Positions 1 to 12,000 of a DNA stretch of 64,000 bases are shown here, in pieces; position 1 is the first letter of the stretch, and each line of letters opens with the position of its first letter. The position numbers were made by a program, and so were the translations under genes. The notes under the pieces are model-generated. The model saw nothing but the letters and a program-made list of their open reading frames with translations. It made no database searches and was not told where the DNA came from. The DNA is from Paulownia fortunei (lineage: Eukaryota; Streptophyta; Magnoliopsida; Lamiales; Paulowniaceae). The stretch lies in contig CM033115.1 in NCBI GenBank assembly GCA_019321725.1, forward strand, positions 1,116,001 through 1,180,000, given 5' to 3'.

Positions 1-1950
1 TAATTGAATATGGCCAAATAGTGATGAGCACTTCTCTGAACAAGTGTTATTATTCCTTTCAAACTTCTTTCCTCTTTTTTTTTTTTTCACCTCTCTCCTA
101 TAACTTATTTTCTTTTAATTTTTTAATCATATTATTTTTTTAACTATTTAAAACATGATTATTATTAACTTATCATAATTCATGAAAATAAACAAACCCA
201 CAAGACAAAAAAATTGTCATCAAATAAATAAATATACATTTAAAATTGTTTTTATTTAAGAAATCTGCACACGTATATTGCGCCGAATCCCCGAATATAG
301 ATTAAACAAGAGCATCCTAAAGTAAATTATCAAGTAAAATATCTGAATTAACCCCATTTAATAAAATAATATTTTCGTACACTCTTCGTTCTCCTCTCTC
401 ATTTTTTTTTTCTAATCATTTTGAAATAGTTAAATAGAATGTAATATCTTAATAAAAGTTTTAATACATGTTTGTGATTTTGCTATTCAATTAAAAAAAT
501 AAATATTTATATCGAATGTAATAATAGATGTGTAAATGAATTGAATGAAGTCAAATACAATACTATTTAAATTTATTTGATTTTTTATCAAAAAAAATTT
601 AAAAAGTATATTTAAATTTAATTTGATTATTAATTAAATTAAACTTTATCGAGTTTTAATTGTATCAAATACGAATTAAACTCTAATAGTTTAATCTATT
701 TATATATATTTTATTATTTTTTTACTAAATGAGTCGAGCGTGAGTAAAATTTTAAATTTTATCGAACAATAAAATATATTTTAACTTAATTTATTATATT
801 TAAAAAATTAAATTTAAATAAATTTTTAATAATCAAATTTGCATCGACTAATTAATTTATTTTGCAACATAACATCAATAACAAGATAATATCGGCATAG
901 GTCAAATCAATTTAAGCCCACAAAAACTGACACGCGAATGAGTCCAACCCAAACCCGGCCCAACGAAGCCACGCGATCCACGGGGTCAACAACATTACAG
1001 TGCCAAGTAATCCAACAAAGGCCACGCGGGTCATGCAACCTAGTCCAGTTTGCGGGTCAGATTCTCGTACCTCACTAGACAAAAAGTATTCCCCAGTCCC
1101 ACGCGCAGATATTTTCCACGCTCCTATTTACTTAGTATATATTGGATAAAATATCATTTACTTCTTTTCTTTATTGAAGAAATTTTATAAAATTTTAATA
1201 TTTTTTTCTTTTTTGAAATTCTTTTTATAAAAGTTTAATAAAGGCATCTTGATACTATTTTCTTGATGTTGCGTGTTTAATTCCTCGATAAATAAACGAT
1301 TCAAATTATAAATTATGAAATTATTTTATAGTCGAATTTTTAAGTTAAATGTATAGACTTGTGTTGCTAATTTTCACATTGTAATAATTATTGTTTCTTT
1401 CAAAATAAATGCTCCACTTATATTAAAATTTGGTGAAGTTGAATTATCTTTAAATACAATGAGAATTATCTAATTTTTATGAAAAATATCTTATTCTAGT
1501 AAATAACATGACACAAATTAAGATTTTAAAATTTTATAAAGTTAAGATTGTTAAATATTATTTAAAATAAGTAGTCAAATGAATAAATAATTTGATAGTT
1601 TATTGTAACAAATAAGCCGTTAAGGAATAGGGGGTTATAGATTATAAGATTACTCAAACAAATAGATGAATATAAAAACAAGACAATGAAATTTTAGTAC
1701 TTTGATTTGTACCTAATCTTGATTAGAGATATACCCAAAATAAAATAAAATTAACCATTAAAATTACATCTAAATAATCTTAAACACACTTGATTTATTG
1801 CCTGTAAATGCCACACCCATCTTAGCGCGTGGCGGTGCATTCTCAAGGTTGGTGGAATAGAATCAACACTCTCATCAGTGACCACAAATATGTCAATAAT
1901 TTGAAAACGATCAAGAATAAATCAAAATAAATAAAGCAAAAAATTTATTC
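1..1950. other. AT-rich intergenic DNA upstream of CSD1
   Basis: No gene is recognisable here. The stretch is dominated by A/T runs. A relatively GC-rich island lies at about 945-1110 and contains a GGCCCA-type motif near 955. It may be distal promoter sequence or a transposon remnant; I cannot tell which. Confidence 0.6.
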
Positions 1951-2065
1951 CCCAACCCCACCCTCACCAACCTTCACTTCATTTTGTATGTATTTTCACT
2001 ACTAGAATCTTCATTTGCACTTTGCAGTCTCACTCTCTCTCAGTCTATCTACTCTGTATACACAA

Positions 2066-3327
2066 CAGGGGTGTTCTGAGGTAATTTCTTTTCTTTAAAG
2101 AACTGCAACCCAGTTTCATATAGAGGTTGATATAAACAAATCTGTATGTAATTGTTCCATCCATTCATATGCTTATGTTTTTTTCTTTTTCTTTTCTTTT
2201 TTGATTTATTGTTTGTGGTTATCCGGGACGAATCGTTGTTTTGGTTTGCCTTTTTTGACTTTTGGTTTCATCTTAGCTTGATCTTTAAGCTGTTTGTTGA
2301 TCTTTTTATAAAGGAGTATTCGATTAAATTGTGATCATGTTTTATATTGATTAATGTTGGTTGAAAATAGATTTAGTTTCAATTACGTATGTATGTCTGT
2401 CTCTTTTATTTATTTTTTATTTGTACTTCCCTTTTTAATTGATTTTCTGCTGATGGCCTGATTTCGTCGGTAGCTTTTTTGTAATCAGTTTAACCGGAAA
2501 TGGGATTAGCTAGATTTATCTATTGGTGGGTTTTTGTTTTCTGTTTTAAATTTTGTAAAGTCAGTTGCCGTTGTGTTCACTGAATTCAGTTGTGAATGCC
2601 GAATGGGTTTAACTTGTATTAACCTGTCCGGGTTTATTATTTATTTATTTATTTGTTTTTTAAGTTGTCAGAGGAGGATTGAATTATATGGTGTCATGGG
2701 AGCTTCAAGATTGTGCTTAATTTTCTACTCCATTTTTCTTTACTATTATTTTTTAAATCGGCATCCTGTTATTCTATTTGTGTTGGAACATGTTTTTGAT
2801 GCAAATGTTTTTAAAGCTTTTTAATATTTGAGTATTAGAATTTGAGCTTACTTTTTTAATATTTTGTTTTCAAAATTTTAATTATTTTTTTTTTCAATAC
2901 TTGTGTGTCCTTGCGTGTATGTTGAGCCTGGTTGTTTCCTAAATTCAGTTGTTGCATAATATTCTCAATATGGATTCAAATTGATTGTTTTTAGTGTGAT
3001 TCTATATATAGCACGCATTAGTGTTAACCAAATGGTGGTACAAAATAAAAGTCCTTATGAACACAAGAGTTTTGACAGGTTTAATATTGGACAGACATTA
3101 GTGACTGTGGCCTCTCATATTCCTTAACATGTTTCAAGCCCTTATGAGACATTTTCTTTTTAAATTCAAAAGTTTTTTGGCTGTGATGTTTGACAACTAA
3201 TTCCATTTAATTTTTCGTAGTGTGGACTATCCACTTCATCCTTAACTTGCTTTGTATACATTCACTTTGGTCTCTTTATTTGTATCTGATTAGTAAAGTT
3301 GTGTTAATATTAATTTTGTAGATCACA
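2066..3327 (+). promoter_or_regulatory. miR398-like target site split by the CSD1 leader intron
   Basis: The last 15 nt of leader exon 1 (2066-2080, CAGGGGTGTTCTGAG) join the first 6 nt of exon 2 (3322-3327, ATCACA) after splicing. The resulting 21-nt sequence pairs with canonical plant miR398b/c with mismatches only at miRNA positions 5 and 13 and G:U wobbles at 12 and 15. Positions 9-11, where slicing occurs, are fully paired, and the expected cut lies between 2076 and 2077. In unspliced RNA the six exon-2 bases are replaced by GTAATT, which destroys pairing to miRNA positions 1-6. CSD1 is an established miR398 target in plants; the intron position is read directly from this sequence. Confidence 0.85.
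2081..3321 (+). other. 5'-UTR (leader) intron of CSD1
   Basis: The donor GTAATT follows CTGAG at 2080, and the acceptor TTTTGTAG ends at 3321, 13 nt before the start codon. The intron is 1,241 nt and T-rich. Open frames inside it (for example near 2152-2334 and 2534-2824) are low-complexity F/L/Y-rich translations of T-rich DNA and are not coding. Confidence 0.8.
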
Positions 3328-3334
3328 CACAACC

Positions 3335-6116
3335 ATGGTGAAGGCTGTCGCAGTTCTCAGCAGCAGCGAGGGTGTTAGCGGCACCATCTACTTCACCCAG
3401 GAAGGAGATGGTATTTTTCATTTTCATCACCTCAAGTGCCGTGTCAGTGTTTATTAATTCCAGATGGATGATTACACTCTTGTTTCTTTCATGCTACAGG
3501 CCCAACAACTGTAACTGGAAACCTTTCTGGCCTTAAGCCTGGGCTCCATGGCTTTCATGTGCATGCCCTTGGTGACACCACCAATGGTTGTATGTCAACT
3601 GGTAACATCTCTTGCAATGTTTTTAACTGGCTCTATTGTGTGTGTGAAATACTTGTTGGCTGCATCGATGTAGGTTTTCTATTTAATGTTTGCCAATTGA
3701 AATTGTGATGTTTCATATTGTGGAACTTCCAATCTGTAGGACCCCACTTCAATCCAGTTGGCAAAGAGCATGGTGCTCCTGATGATGAGGTTCGCCATGC
3801 TGGTGACCTTGGTAACATCATAGTTGGAGAAGACGGTAATTGCCTTTGCTTTTATGAAGAAAAGTTCTGCTCACTTATCATACTAAAACATCTATGTTAA
3901 TTTTTTTGGTTATTTGGAACTGAATCATAAAAGTAAAAGTGTCGTTCCTATTCTTCACTGACAGTGGCAGTTTATATTATTGCGACTACTTTTGAAGGAC
4001 AACCTATCTTAAAGCATATTAGTCAAAGAATTCTAAATGTCAGCAAAAGTTCTTGTCAAAAAGTTGGTCACATATATGTGGCTTTCAATTTTATGTATTA
4101 GCTGAAGATTTATTTCGACACTGTGAGTGCTGCACAGTATAATTTTCTGGTGTTTTGGTTCCCAACTGTGACATCAATATTTCTCTCATTTTTGCCTTTT
4201 AAATGTTTCAGGTACTGCCGCTGTCACCATTGTTGACAAGCAGGTCCATTTTCTTCACTACCATCTCTTGTAAATTGCTTAAGTGGTTTTCTGGCTTAAG
4301 AGTCATAAGCTTTTTGAATTTTTGCAGATACCACTCTCAGGACCACATTCCATAATCGGAAGAGCTGTAGTTGTTCATGCTGATCCTGATGATCTTGGAA
4401 GGGGTGAGTGTGATGTATTTCAGCTTTAATGCTTATCAATCACTTTAATCAGAGACTAGGCATCTTCCTGCTAGAACTTATTTAGCATTTCTTAAAAGTA
4501 ATTTAATTGTTTAAGTGGAAGTATGGAAGTGGGCCCTTTAAATACGGTGGTGATGCCAGTAGGATTGGATTGACCAACAGAAGATAGACGAGAAAAAGTT
4601 TAAACTAGCTTCATGCGAATTGGCTTTTTTAACAGAAAATAATGATGTAAATATTTTGTTACGCCTTTTCCGTAAATTTGGAGGGTCGAAATTTTTTCTG
4701 CGAAGTCGCTAACCTGGGAGACGACTTTAACGCAAAGTCGCACACTGCTTAAGCGACTTTTAATTTTTCTTTTAAAGCAGCAAAGTCGCTAATAGCAGAA
4801 AAGTTGAAGTAGGAACTATGGGCACTTTTCTGTAGGAATTATGGAGTGCCCATGGTTCCTACATGATTAATCTGCAATGATTAGGAATGAATTCTGCAAT
4901 GATTGGGAGTGAATCATGCAATGATTAGGATTTTTAAAAGTTGAAAATCAACTTTTCTGCTAAAATTGTGCTTTATTTTAGCAACTTTACTGATTAAAAA
5001 AAAAGATTTTTAAAAGTCGCTTACGAGGTTTGCGACTTTGCGTTGAAGTCCTCTCCCAGGTTAGCAATTTCGCGTAAAAAAATTCAACCCTCTAAATTTA
5101 CTGTAAAAGAGTAACAAAATATTTAAATCGCTATTTTCTGTTAAAAAAACCTTTGCAAAATATAATAATTTATTTGTTAATTGGATATTTATTTTAGGTT
5201 TCTTCATATTAGTTTTAATTGAATTTGTTTGTGCCTCATAAAAAGGACTAGTGGGTTGATAGATGATAGAAGGGTTCCAATGAACTATAGTTAAATAATG
5301 ATTTATCTCATATCTGATTTGAAAACAAAAGTTTCTTGCTTTTTTATTATATTATTACGTATTTTCCATTGGGCTCGTGTTGTCTCGAGATACCCTCTGC
5401 GGCTTGACCTGACATATCTAAATAATATATGTATGTGTAACAATTATGTTGCTATCACTAATTGCATTTGAACAATACCCTTTTCGAAGTTATCATGGTT
5501 TTGAAATTAAATGCTGTGTTTCAAATTACATGCCATTGTCTCATGACTTCATTTGTTGCTTCAGGTGGACATGAACTAAGCAAAACCACTGGAAATGCTG
5601 GTGGAAGAGTTGCATGTGGTAAGAAAAACAGTTGTTGATCTTTTTATGCCATTGAAATATATTGATTCATGGAAGTTTTTGTTTACAGTGTTAAAGTTGA
5701 AATGTGATCGTGCTACTTCACATAGATAAACATGAGATTAACATTATCGGTTATGGTATTCTATCTGAATTCTTGTAATCTTGGATGGATTAGTTTTCCT
5801 GCCATTGTCATCTACAGTAATGTGCCAAGGAAATAGTTATCTATAACTTTGATGAAGAATGCCTCAAACAAAACCTAGAACATCAATTCTCTCTTAAATC
5901 TGAAATAGCTTTCATACTGACTTATTGGCGGAATCACCTAAATGACGCTAAAGGTTCAAGATTGCTTCTTGAATTATACATTGACTTTTGCTGCAACCAT
6001 GTGCATGGGATATAATTGACAGCAAAAGAATGTGAATTAAGCATAGGAAAGCTACATCGTGTTCCTACTTATGGTTTTGACAATGTTGTGCAGGTATCAT
6101 TGGCCTTCAGGGATGA
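3335..6116 (+). CDS. CSD1: Cytosolic Cu/Zn superoxide dismutase
   Basis: This enzyme converts superoxide to O2 and H2O2 in the cytosol. Seven coding exons are read: 3335-3410, 3500-3601, 3740-3835, 4212-4243, 4328-4403, 5565-5618 and 6094-6116. They give 152 aa, the usual length of cytosolic plant CSDs. All metal ligands are visible: Cu by H45, H47, H62 and H119; Zn by H62, H70, H79 and D82. The C56-C145 disulfide and the active-site R142 are intact. There is no N-terminal extension, so it is neither the plastid nor the peroxisomal isoform. The start ATG sits in a good context (ACCATGG) just after the leader intron. The mRNA carries a miR398-like site in its leader, which implies down-regulation under copper shortage. 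Coding intron 5 (4404-5564) is enlarged by a MITE-like insertion. Confidence 0.97.
4625..5148. mobile_element. MITE-like element with ~115-bp terminal inverted repeats in a CSD1 intron
   Basis: The left arm (about 4625-4741) and right arm (about 5030-5148) are imperfect inverted copies over roughly 115 bp. Both begin TTTTTTAACAGAAAAT and both carry the block CTAACCTGGGAG. The interior has a smaller inverted repeat (GTAGGAACTATGGGCAC near 4811 against GTGCCCATGGTTCCTAC near 4847) and three copies of a TGCAATGATTRGGA motif at about 4870-4932. It encodes no protein, so it is non-autonomous. I could not define a clean target-site duplication. The long arms suggest a Mutator-like origin, but that is only a guess. 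Confidence 0.8.
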
Positions 6117-6215
6117 ATACAACTCTTGTTCACTCTACTTCTGTAATCGCTTATATCCTTTGCCGAGTTACTTGTGAGAAGACTTGTGTTATCACTTGCT
6201 ACCTAGAGAGTTCTA

Positions 6216-6221
6216 AATAAA
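6216..6221 (+). terminator. Poly(A) signal AATAAA of CSD1
   Basis: A canonical AATAAA lies 100 nt after the CSD1 stop codon, a plausible distance for polyadenylation in plants. Confidence 0.5.
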
Positions 6222-6259
6222 GGCTTGTTGGAAAGGATGAGTTTCATGTGTAATTTTAA

Positions 6260-7490
6260 CCTTGAATGCTATCTTTTAAATCCAATGGTAACTGAGTTTC
6301 TTTTGACTATTGAAAGTTCGATATCATCGTGTCATTTTATGATTGAGCACCAAACATATGCCTTTTTTTGGATTAAATCTCATCCCTAATGTTCCTCATT
6401 CGGCATTTTGCTCCATCTCTCAGGTAGATAATAGAGTTCATTGTGGGCATGAAGCTGTGAAATTCACCTTACAATTTGAGATCACATTAGGATTTCTGAT
6501 CCTTGTTTGTGATATTTAACTGATTTTATAAACCCCTGTTGATTTCAATCTTTCGCTAGATCATGTTTGCACACAATAATGAAGTATGTAAACCCATATA
6601 TGATATGAATAGCTATATGAAGCAGCTGTTGCAGCAATCATGCTCATGCTGGCTTGGCAGCACCATGAAATGTATTGATGGATTGCAAATGCTTGTATTG
6701 TAAAACATGTATTCAACGATGAACGAGATGTGACGACACTGGAAACATAACTACTTCAGTGCTCCATAAGTGATTTCTTGTTCTCAGTTTTGTCCCAACC
6801 AAGTATGAATACTCATCTGAATGTCTGTTTATATTCTCATAGAACTAATGAAAGACTTCCTTCATTGATGATTTGAATTATCTTGGAAATTATTAAGCAC
6901 ATTGCAGGATACATCAAGACCCAGTAAAGTTTTCTCGAGTTTTGATTTCATTATTTAACGTGAAAATAATGTGCCAAAAAAAAAACAGGATTTGGAAAGA
7001 AAAGAAATCCACTAAGATGATAGTCACTTGGGTTTCTTCTAAAACTAACAAGAAGAGATCACGGTTTATAATTTATTGTGGTGGTAATTCGTAAATTCAT
7101 TATTTTTATAGTGAAGGACAAATAAAAATTATAACTTAATTGAAATATTTTATAATGTCATGCACACCCGACATTGGGTAGGTATCGGCAGCACATGACA
7201 TATTGCCCGATTAAATTCTTCATCATAACAATTCTCATTTCTCGTTGAAACATCACCAGCACATACTCAATAGGGTGTCGCACATGACGCAGCATGTTGC
7301 CCGCTTAAATTCTCCATCGGAATGACTCTGGTTTATCGTCAAACTATCACCAACACAAGCTCAGTTGACGCTCGGGGGCCGCTGGGGAGTCGGCAGAATA
7401 CTTCTATAATTATGTCTAAAGAAAAAGGTGGTTATGTTCTTTCCCTACTTTATTATTTATCAAAAAATAAAAGGATAAAAATAGTATGAG
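6260..7490. other. Intergenic region between CSD1 and the shikimate enzyme
   Basis: No gene is recognised. It contains a diverged tandem duplication at 7172-7363 (listed separately). The rest is unremarkable AT-rich sequence. Confidence 0.5.
7172..7363. repeat. Diverged tandem duplication, two ~95-bp units
   Basis: Unit 1 (about 7172-7266) and unit 2 (about 7267-7363) share, in order, a GCACATGAC block, the motif TTGCCCG-TTAAATTCT-CATC, and a CATCACCA/TATCACCA block followed by ACACA. Similarity is clear by eye but broken by substitutions and small indels. No coding potential is seen. Confidence 0.5.
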
Positions 7491-7912
7491 CAATGTTTTC
7501 AAAATTGGATCGAACCGATCGATTCAACCGGTTTAACCAGGAATCGGAGGTTGCTCCGGTCCGATTTTGCTCAAAAACCGTTTTGAATTGTTTGATCGGT
7601 TTTTATATTTTTTTTAATTTTTGTTTTAAATTTTTATAAAGGTTTAAATTTAATATTTTGTTGTTTTTATGTGATTATTTGAATTTTGTGTTTTGTTATA
7701 TATATTTTTATGTAACTATTTATTTATTTTTACATTTAAAATATATTACATAACAATTAATCTATTATATTATCATTTTATATAAAAAAATATAAAAAAA
7801 TATAATTAATTTTTATTAAATCGGTCCGACCGTCGGTTGAACCGCTCTGACCAGTTGAACTGTTAATTTTAAGAAGATCAATTTGATCATTAGTCCGATT
7901 ATGAAAACATTG
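7491..7912. mobile_element. hAT-like MITE, family A copy 1
   Basis: The 422-bp element begins CAATGTTTTCAAAATTGGAT and ends in the inverted complement AATCxxxATGAAAACATTG-like terminus. It is flanked by near-identical 8-bp direct repeats, AGTATGAG (7483-7490) and AATATGAG (7913-7920). An 8-bp target duplication is typical of hAT elements. Subterminal parts contain repeated CGGTT/CCGGTC motifs and the middle is AT-rich. Related copies lie at 49929-50316 and, inverted, at about 53528-53962. Confidence 0.8.
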
Positions 7913-8660
7913 AATATGAGAATGACTAGTCCTGCAATATAGCCTAATCCAATCAAACCTATTTAATCCAATTAATTTTATTTGATAACCAAAATCCAAT
8001 TGCTGATGATAAGTCAAATAAATTAACATTGTTGGTGCATGTTATCGTTAAGATAATAAGTAACAATAATTTTTTCTAACAAATGTAAAGGGATCACATC
8101 ACATGTTTGAAATAGGAGTATAATATTGTGGTTATTACAAGAAATCCAATTTCATTAGATTTCCCAATTCATGATCATATTCTCATGCAGTCCTAGATCC
8201 AATTTAGAATACAATCTCCCCATGGGTACACAAAGCATACAAGAACAAGAATCCAACCTCCTTGTAGATCTTGTGCTGGATAGTGAGTTTTACCACATCG
8301 TTAATGTTAAGGGAGAAATATTATATACATTCGTCGTAGATTTTAATGCAATATCCATCAAATTATATACATATATATGTATATTTTAGTGAAAAAAATT
8401 CTCCTAATTCAAATTTTCAATCCCTCCGACAGAATTAACCACTTATATTACCTATGTAAACATGTATTAATTACTCTTTGCAAAATATTACCTTAGAAAT
8501 TTAGATATTTGGTTAGGTAGTTGGATCTTGAAACGGGCAAACGGGTCATACCCACAAATGATAATACTTCCACCAACCAACACCACCACCTGCCATTATC
8601 TCCCCACCGAACCACCCAATCCCACCATATTTCCAGCCTTCAAATTCTTCGCCTTCCTCG

Positions 8661-8690
8661 ATTTATAAACACAGTAAATACATATATATA
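8661..8690 (+). promoter_or_regulatory. TATA-like elements before the shikimate enzyme gene
   Basis: ATTTATAAAC (8661-8670) and CATATATATA (8681-8690) lie about 330-360 nt before the start codon. Either could place transcription start at about 8695-8720. No transcript data are available. Confidence 0.3.
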
Positions 8691-8939
8691 CAACCCAGCC
8701 CAAAACACGCTCAAACACACACATAGTTCTCACATTTGATTTTTTATTCTTCTAAGTTTTTCTTTTCGTTGGTTACTGTTTCTTATCAAAAACAGTTCCT
8801 TCTTTGTGGCTCCTCTGACATCTCAAGAACTTAAATTATTGGGTCTGTACTGTTACGTATACACTTGCTCACAAATCAAGATAAAAACCCGAGTTTCCTT
8901 TTTTTTTTTCTTGGTTTTTCATTTGACAAAACCCTACAT

Positions 8940-8960
8940 ATGAATTTATTTGAGATTTGA
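8940..8960 (+). other. Short upstream ORF in the leader of the shikimate enzyme
   Basis: An ATG at 8940 opens a six-codon frame ending TGA at 8958-8960, 61 nt before the main start. It may lower translation. If the TTCTCAG just before 9000 is a splice acceptor, this uORF could instead lie inside an intron. Confidence 0.3.
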
Positions 8961-9021
8961 GATATTCAAGATTTTTTTTTTCATTTGGGATTCTCAGGAA
9001 GTGAAATCTGGTGTGAAAAGC

Positions 9022-12000
9022 ATGGAGAGTGGGGTGGGGATGAGGAAGAACCAGAGTTTGATATGTGCACCATTAATGGCTGACACCGTGGATCAGTTGG
9101 TGGAGTTGATGCACAAGGCAAAGTTGAAGGGAGCTGATATTGTGGAAATTAGGTTGGATCACTTGAAGAGCTTCAATCCTCATGCTGATATCGAAAAGTT
9201 AATCAAAGAGTGCCCTTTGCCCACTCTATTTACTTACAGGTTGATAATCAGCTGCCTTTGTGAATTTGTATGTTTGCAATTGTAATGTCAATATGTGATT
9301 CTGTGTTTTGTTTGAGTTCTTTTAGTGGAAGGTCTGGACAAGTGTATGATTTATGTTTTAGGAAATGATCTCTTAGTTAAATTAATCGTTTTCTAGGTAT
9401 GAAATGTGTCATATGTCTAACAGAGAAATGAAAGAGGTGATGAACTTCAGCCAATCAATGTGAATAATTAGAAAGGAAATAAAAGAATATAGAGTTGAAG
9501 TTGTACAAGTAGGTTTGTGTGATAATGATGTTGCACAAAATGAAACGGGCATTTAACTGACTTGGGTTGGCATAGGCTTTTCTGCCCAAAACTAGAAAGT
9601 TTCTTAGTTTGTTAGAATTCACTTTCTCATTACAATTATTGATAAGTACTTTGAGAGCGGTAAATATGTAAGTTCTTTTGATTATTTAACTAGGAGAATA
9701 AAGTGGTGACGAGCTTCAGGTGGTAATTGAAAATAAATGAGAAAGAGATTCACAGGAAGAAAAAAAAACAAAAACAAACAAAAGGTGCTTCAACATGCTT
9801 TTGACCTCTGACCGAATGTTTTAAGTATATGGAATTTCATGTATGTTGAGCTGATTGTTGTCAAATGTTTTACTTCTTAGTTTTCTCCTGAACTTCATAA
9901 GTATGTTCTAACGTAGGACATGAACTGACAACAATTATTGTCATGATTCAGTGAAAGCTAAAATGGAGGTTCCTTTTAGTACGTATGGTGAAACTATCAT
10001 AGATTTAAATCTTGTCTTCATCTATATGTCACCCTGTTTCATTTTGTGGGTTGTATCATGTATATTTTTTCAGAAAGTTAAATTAAAATGCCTAAATAGC
10101 TACCTAGATCAACTTATTTTGTTGCTTGTAGATGATCATGAGATAGTGGCTATAAGCAACTACTGCATCAGCCATAATAACAATCACATCACAAGTGGTT
10201 TTTAGAAAAACTTGCAAAACATGATTGTGAAATTTGAACATCTTTGGTGCCACTTTGCTTAGTTTTCAAAAAATATGTGTTGGGTCTGTTTGTCATAACC
10301 AATTATTTCACATAACATATTTGTACTTTGTAGACATGGGAACATATGTATTTTGAGAACCTGATTTCTTGCTTTTATACTAGACCTATTTGGGAAGGTG
10401 GTCAGTATGATGGTGATGAAAACAGTCGTTTCAATGCACTTCGACTGGCCATGGAGTTGGGAGCTGATCACATTGACATTGAACTCAAGGTACCTTTTCA
10501 TCCTGAATTTTAGATTATTGAAGAATGTCTCTGGTTAATTTTAATTTGAAGAGTTCCACGGATGCCACTCCGACTAGTGAAAAGAAGTTAAAAGACACAA
10601 ATCAATCTGTTACAGTTCATACAAAACTTTAATGGTAAATTGTCTTGAAAGAATTTCTATGGTTTCTTCTTAAGTTAACCCACCTGCCATATATGAGTGA
10701 AGGGATATATTTGGTTTAGGCAAAAAGTATGACTTAACTAGTTATGTATGTGTAAAGCCAGCATGAAGCAACTTCCCTACCACATGTGCATTTTTTTTTT
10801 CTCTCTGTAGACTATCCTTGTATGTTAGAAACAACTAGAAAAATATGCACATAATTTTTGCAAGATGATCTCAGTCGATTTTGATCCCAAGATTTCAGTA
10901 TGTTTCTGGTCCTTGCCTCTTGTATTCTATGTATGTTCTAAATAGTATTTTATGCTGACTGATTCTTTGAAGGCTGCTCACGAGTTCAACAATTTTATGC
11001 ATGGAAATAAGCCTGAAAAGTGCAAAGTTATAGTTTCTTCACACAATTATGATAGTACTCCTTCGGCTGAGGACCTGGGAAACCTTGTTGCCAGAATACA
11101 AGCATCTGGAGCTGACATAGTTAAATTTGCTACAACAGCATTAGATATCACGGATGTAGCGCGAGTTTTTCAAATAACAGTTCATTCTCAAGTAAGTGTC
11201 TAAGCTTGTATAACAAGTTTCTGGCCACATTATTTTTCCTGAAATATCCATTTGTCAATGCCTTCTTCTAACTGTTGAATCTTGGGTGTCCCTCTCTCCG
11301 AGATAGTAACTCAAGCATAGATAGCACATCATATCCTCACTATATTTTTTCTGTATTCCTTTTTTCTTCAAGAGTTTTATGCTTGTAATTCCTTCTTTGA
11401 AGTTGATTCAATGTGTGGCTACGATAAAGAGCAGCTTCTCAGTCTTTATCTTAAAGTCTAGTTAATCTTCAGATACCGATTATTGCCATGGTTATGGGAG
11501 AGAGAGGACTTATATCGAGGATACTTTGTCCTAAATTTGGTGGATACCTCACATTTGGCACTCTGGAACCAGGAAAGGTGTCTGCTCCTGGGCAGCCAAC
11601 AATTGAGGAGTTGGTTAGCTTATACAATTTTAGATCGATTGACCCTGATACAAAGGTATTTGGGATCATTGGGAAGCCAGTCAGTCACAGCAAATCACCC
11701 AAATTATATAATAGAGCTTTCAAAGCAGATGGCGTTAATGGAGTGTTTGTACATTTGTTGGTGGATGACGTTCCAAAATTCTTTGAGACCTATTCCTCCT
11801 CAGATTTTGCTGGTTTCAGGTGAAGTCTTCAACTGCTGTATGGCAGTCCCAGTCAGAAGTTTCATCTCTTTATTTAGTCCTCATGTTTTTTCTTCCTGTT
11901 ATTCCTTCCCCCCTCCCCACCCCCACCCCCAAATCCCCTCACTCCTTGCCTCCCTCTGGTTCATGCATGCATGTGTCTTTTATTTTTTTCCGTTCCCTCC

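Noticed and set aside
8521..8739. 72-codon frame just upstream of the shikimate enzyme
   Set aside because: Starts at a non-ATG codon, lies in the probable promoter, is low-complexity, and contains the TATA-like motifs.
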